A stretch of DNA of 64,000 nt from an uncultured Flavobacteriales bacterium (GTDB taxonomy: Bacteria; Bacteroidota; Bacteroidia; Flavobacteriales_D; Crocinitomicaceae), in the NCBI GenBank assembly GCA_937876195.1, contig CALEIK010000014.1, positions 1 to 64,000 on the forward strand, written 5' to 3'. The position numbers and the translations under genes were made by a program. Under the pieces are notes generated by a model, which was not told where the DNA came from, searched no databases, and saw only the letters and a list, made by a program, of their open reading frames with translations. Of the stretch, positions 63,331-64,000 are shown in pieces; position 1 is the stretch's first letter, and every line of letters begins with the position of its first letter.

Positions 63331-64000
63331 TCACTCAGTTTTTTAATGAAATCATCCTCGGAAAGAATCGTAACTCCCAAGTCCGTCGCTTTCTGAAGTT
63401 TTGCAGGCCCCATGTTTTCTCCAGCCACGACAAAAGTCGTTTTAGCCGAAATAGACCCTACATTCTTTCCACCATTGGAGGTAATCAATTCCTTCAATTC
63501 ATCGCGCGAAAATGCGCTAAAAACTCCAGAAACAACAAACGACATTCCTTCAAACTTTGATGAAGCCAATTCCTTTTCTTCGATGTGAAATTGCAATCCA
63601 GCATTTTTTAAGCGATCAATGATTTTTCTATTCTCCTCCACCTGAAAGTGCGCTTGAATGGACATTGCAATTTTGTCTCCTATTTCATCAATCGCAACAA
63701 GTTCTTCGAACGTTGAATTGATGATGGCATCTATATTTTTTAACGAAGCAGCTAACTTTTTAGCGACTGTTTCTCCAACGAAACGAATCCCCAATCCAAA
63801 CAACACACGCTCGAAGGGAATTGTTTTTGATGCTTCCAATCCAGCAATTAAATTATTCGCTGACTTATCAGCCATTCTCTCCAATTCAACGACTTGATCA
63901 AAGGTTAAATCGTATAAATCGGCACAATTGCGAATCAATCCTTTATCGAAAAGTGCATCTATCGTCTCCGCTCCTAATCCGTCAATGTTCAACGCTTTTC
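63327..64000 (-). CDS. ligA: NAD-dependent DNA ligase, C-terminal part (partial)
   Basis: The frame is open to the right edge, so the start is outside the window. The visible part contains helix-hairpin-helix repeats (NIDGLGAETIDALFDKG, ELVAIDEIGDKIAMSI, VLFGLGIRFVGE) and a C-terminal BRCT domain (FEGMSFVVSGVFSAFSRDEL, SISAKTTFVVAGENMG). This is the end of LigA, which seals nicks in DNA replication and repair. Confidence 0.96.
   Translation of the reverse strand, partial: KALNIDGLGAETIDALFDKGLIRNCADLYDLTFDQVVELERMADKSANNLIAGLEASKTIPFERVLFGLGIRFVGETVAKKLAASLKNIDAIINSTFEELVAIDEIGDKIAMSIQAHFQVEENRKIIDRLKNAGLQFHIEEKELASSKFEGMSFVVSGVFSAFSRDELKELITSNGGKNVGSISAKTTFVVAGENMGPAKLQKATDLGVTILSEDDFIKKLSE

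Overview
The window is chromosomal DNA from a member of the Bacteroidota, most likely Flavobacteriales and perhaps a Crocinitomicaceae or Cryomorphaceae relative. The support is base composition of roughly 40% GC by eye, secreted proteins with type IX secretion (T9SS) C-terminal sorting domains, a PorD-like DUF4835 protein, a GldI-like FKBP lipoprotein, Bacteroidota-only families (BT_3928, DUF1599, DUF5522, DUF6913, GSCFA), and repeated TAnnTTTG promoter boxes. The family-level placement is an inference. No phage, transposase or CRISPR array is visible.

Layout. 1-13178 is a leftward run: DUF1599, BT_3928-family membrane protein, tpiA, prmA, a 1535-residue unknown secreted protein, plsY, and a PorE-like TPR/PD40 protein with a freshly amplified coiled-coil repeat that runs off the left edge. 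folP diverges from DUF1599 with only 9 bp between the start codons. 14-24 kb holds mixed housekeeping genes: an ACC deaminase-like PLP enzyme, a plsC-like acyltransferase, a helical-backbone metal receptor, a cystathionine beta-synthase-like enzyme with CBS domains, a CaxA-type Na+/Ca2+ antiporter with a 21-Asp loop, uvrB, comB and a zinc phospholipase C-like protein. 24.8-29.4 kb holds a NatAB-type ABC transporter followed by a small exported protein of six short aromatic repeats, then a T9SS cargo protein and a cupredoxin fused to a T9SS tail. After a tRNA-Leu(GAG), an Lrp regulator diverges from a polyamine cassette: small acidic protein, arginine decarboxylase, agmatinase, deoxyhypusine synthase-like. 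34.8-38.6 kb has padR-PspC, an Ada-like AraC/MGMT fusion and an RluA-type pseudouridine synthase.

38.7-49.5 kb is the accessory part, rich in secreted proteins. Twice here a gene has left a second copy of its last ~30 codons on the far side of another secreted-protein gene (43469-43554 and 46637-46730). These two tail remnants are the least expected feature of the window.

49.6-64 kb: mdh; an ECF sigma factor followed by a membrane protein with PKD-like and CHU_C-like segments; then a long leftward housekeeping block: ligA (partial), DUF6913, dapA, nrnA-like, gldI-like FKBP, a second FKBP lipoprotein, M23 peptidase, bamD, rpoZ, coaBC, porD-like, recN, GSCFA. This block links cell-envelope assembly, T9SS/gliding accessory factors, CoA and lysine synthesis and DNA repair. 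The only gene-free stretch longer than 300 bases is 34348-34781, which holds a hairpin-rich repeat-like element and the padR promoter.
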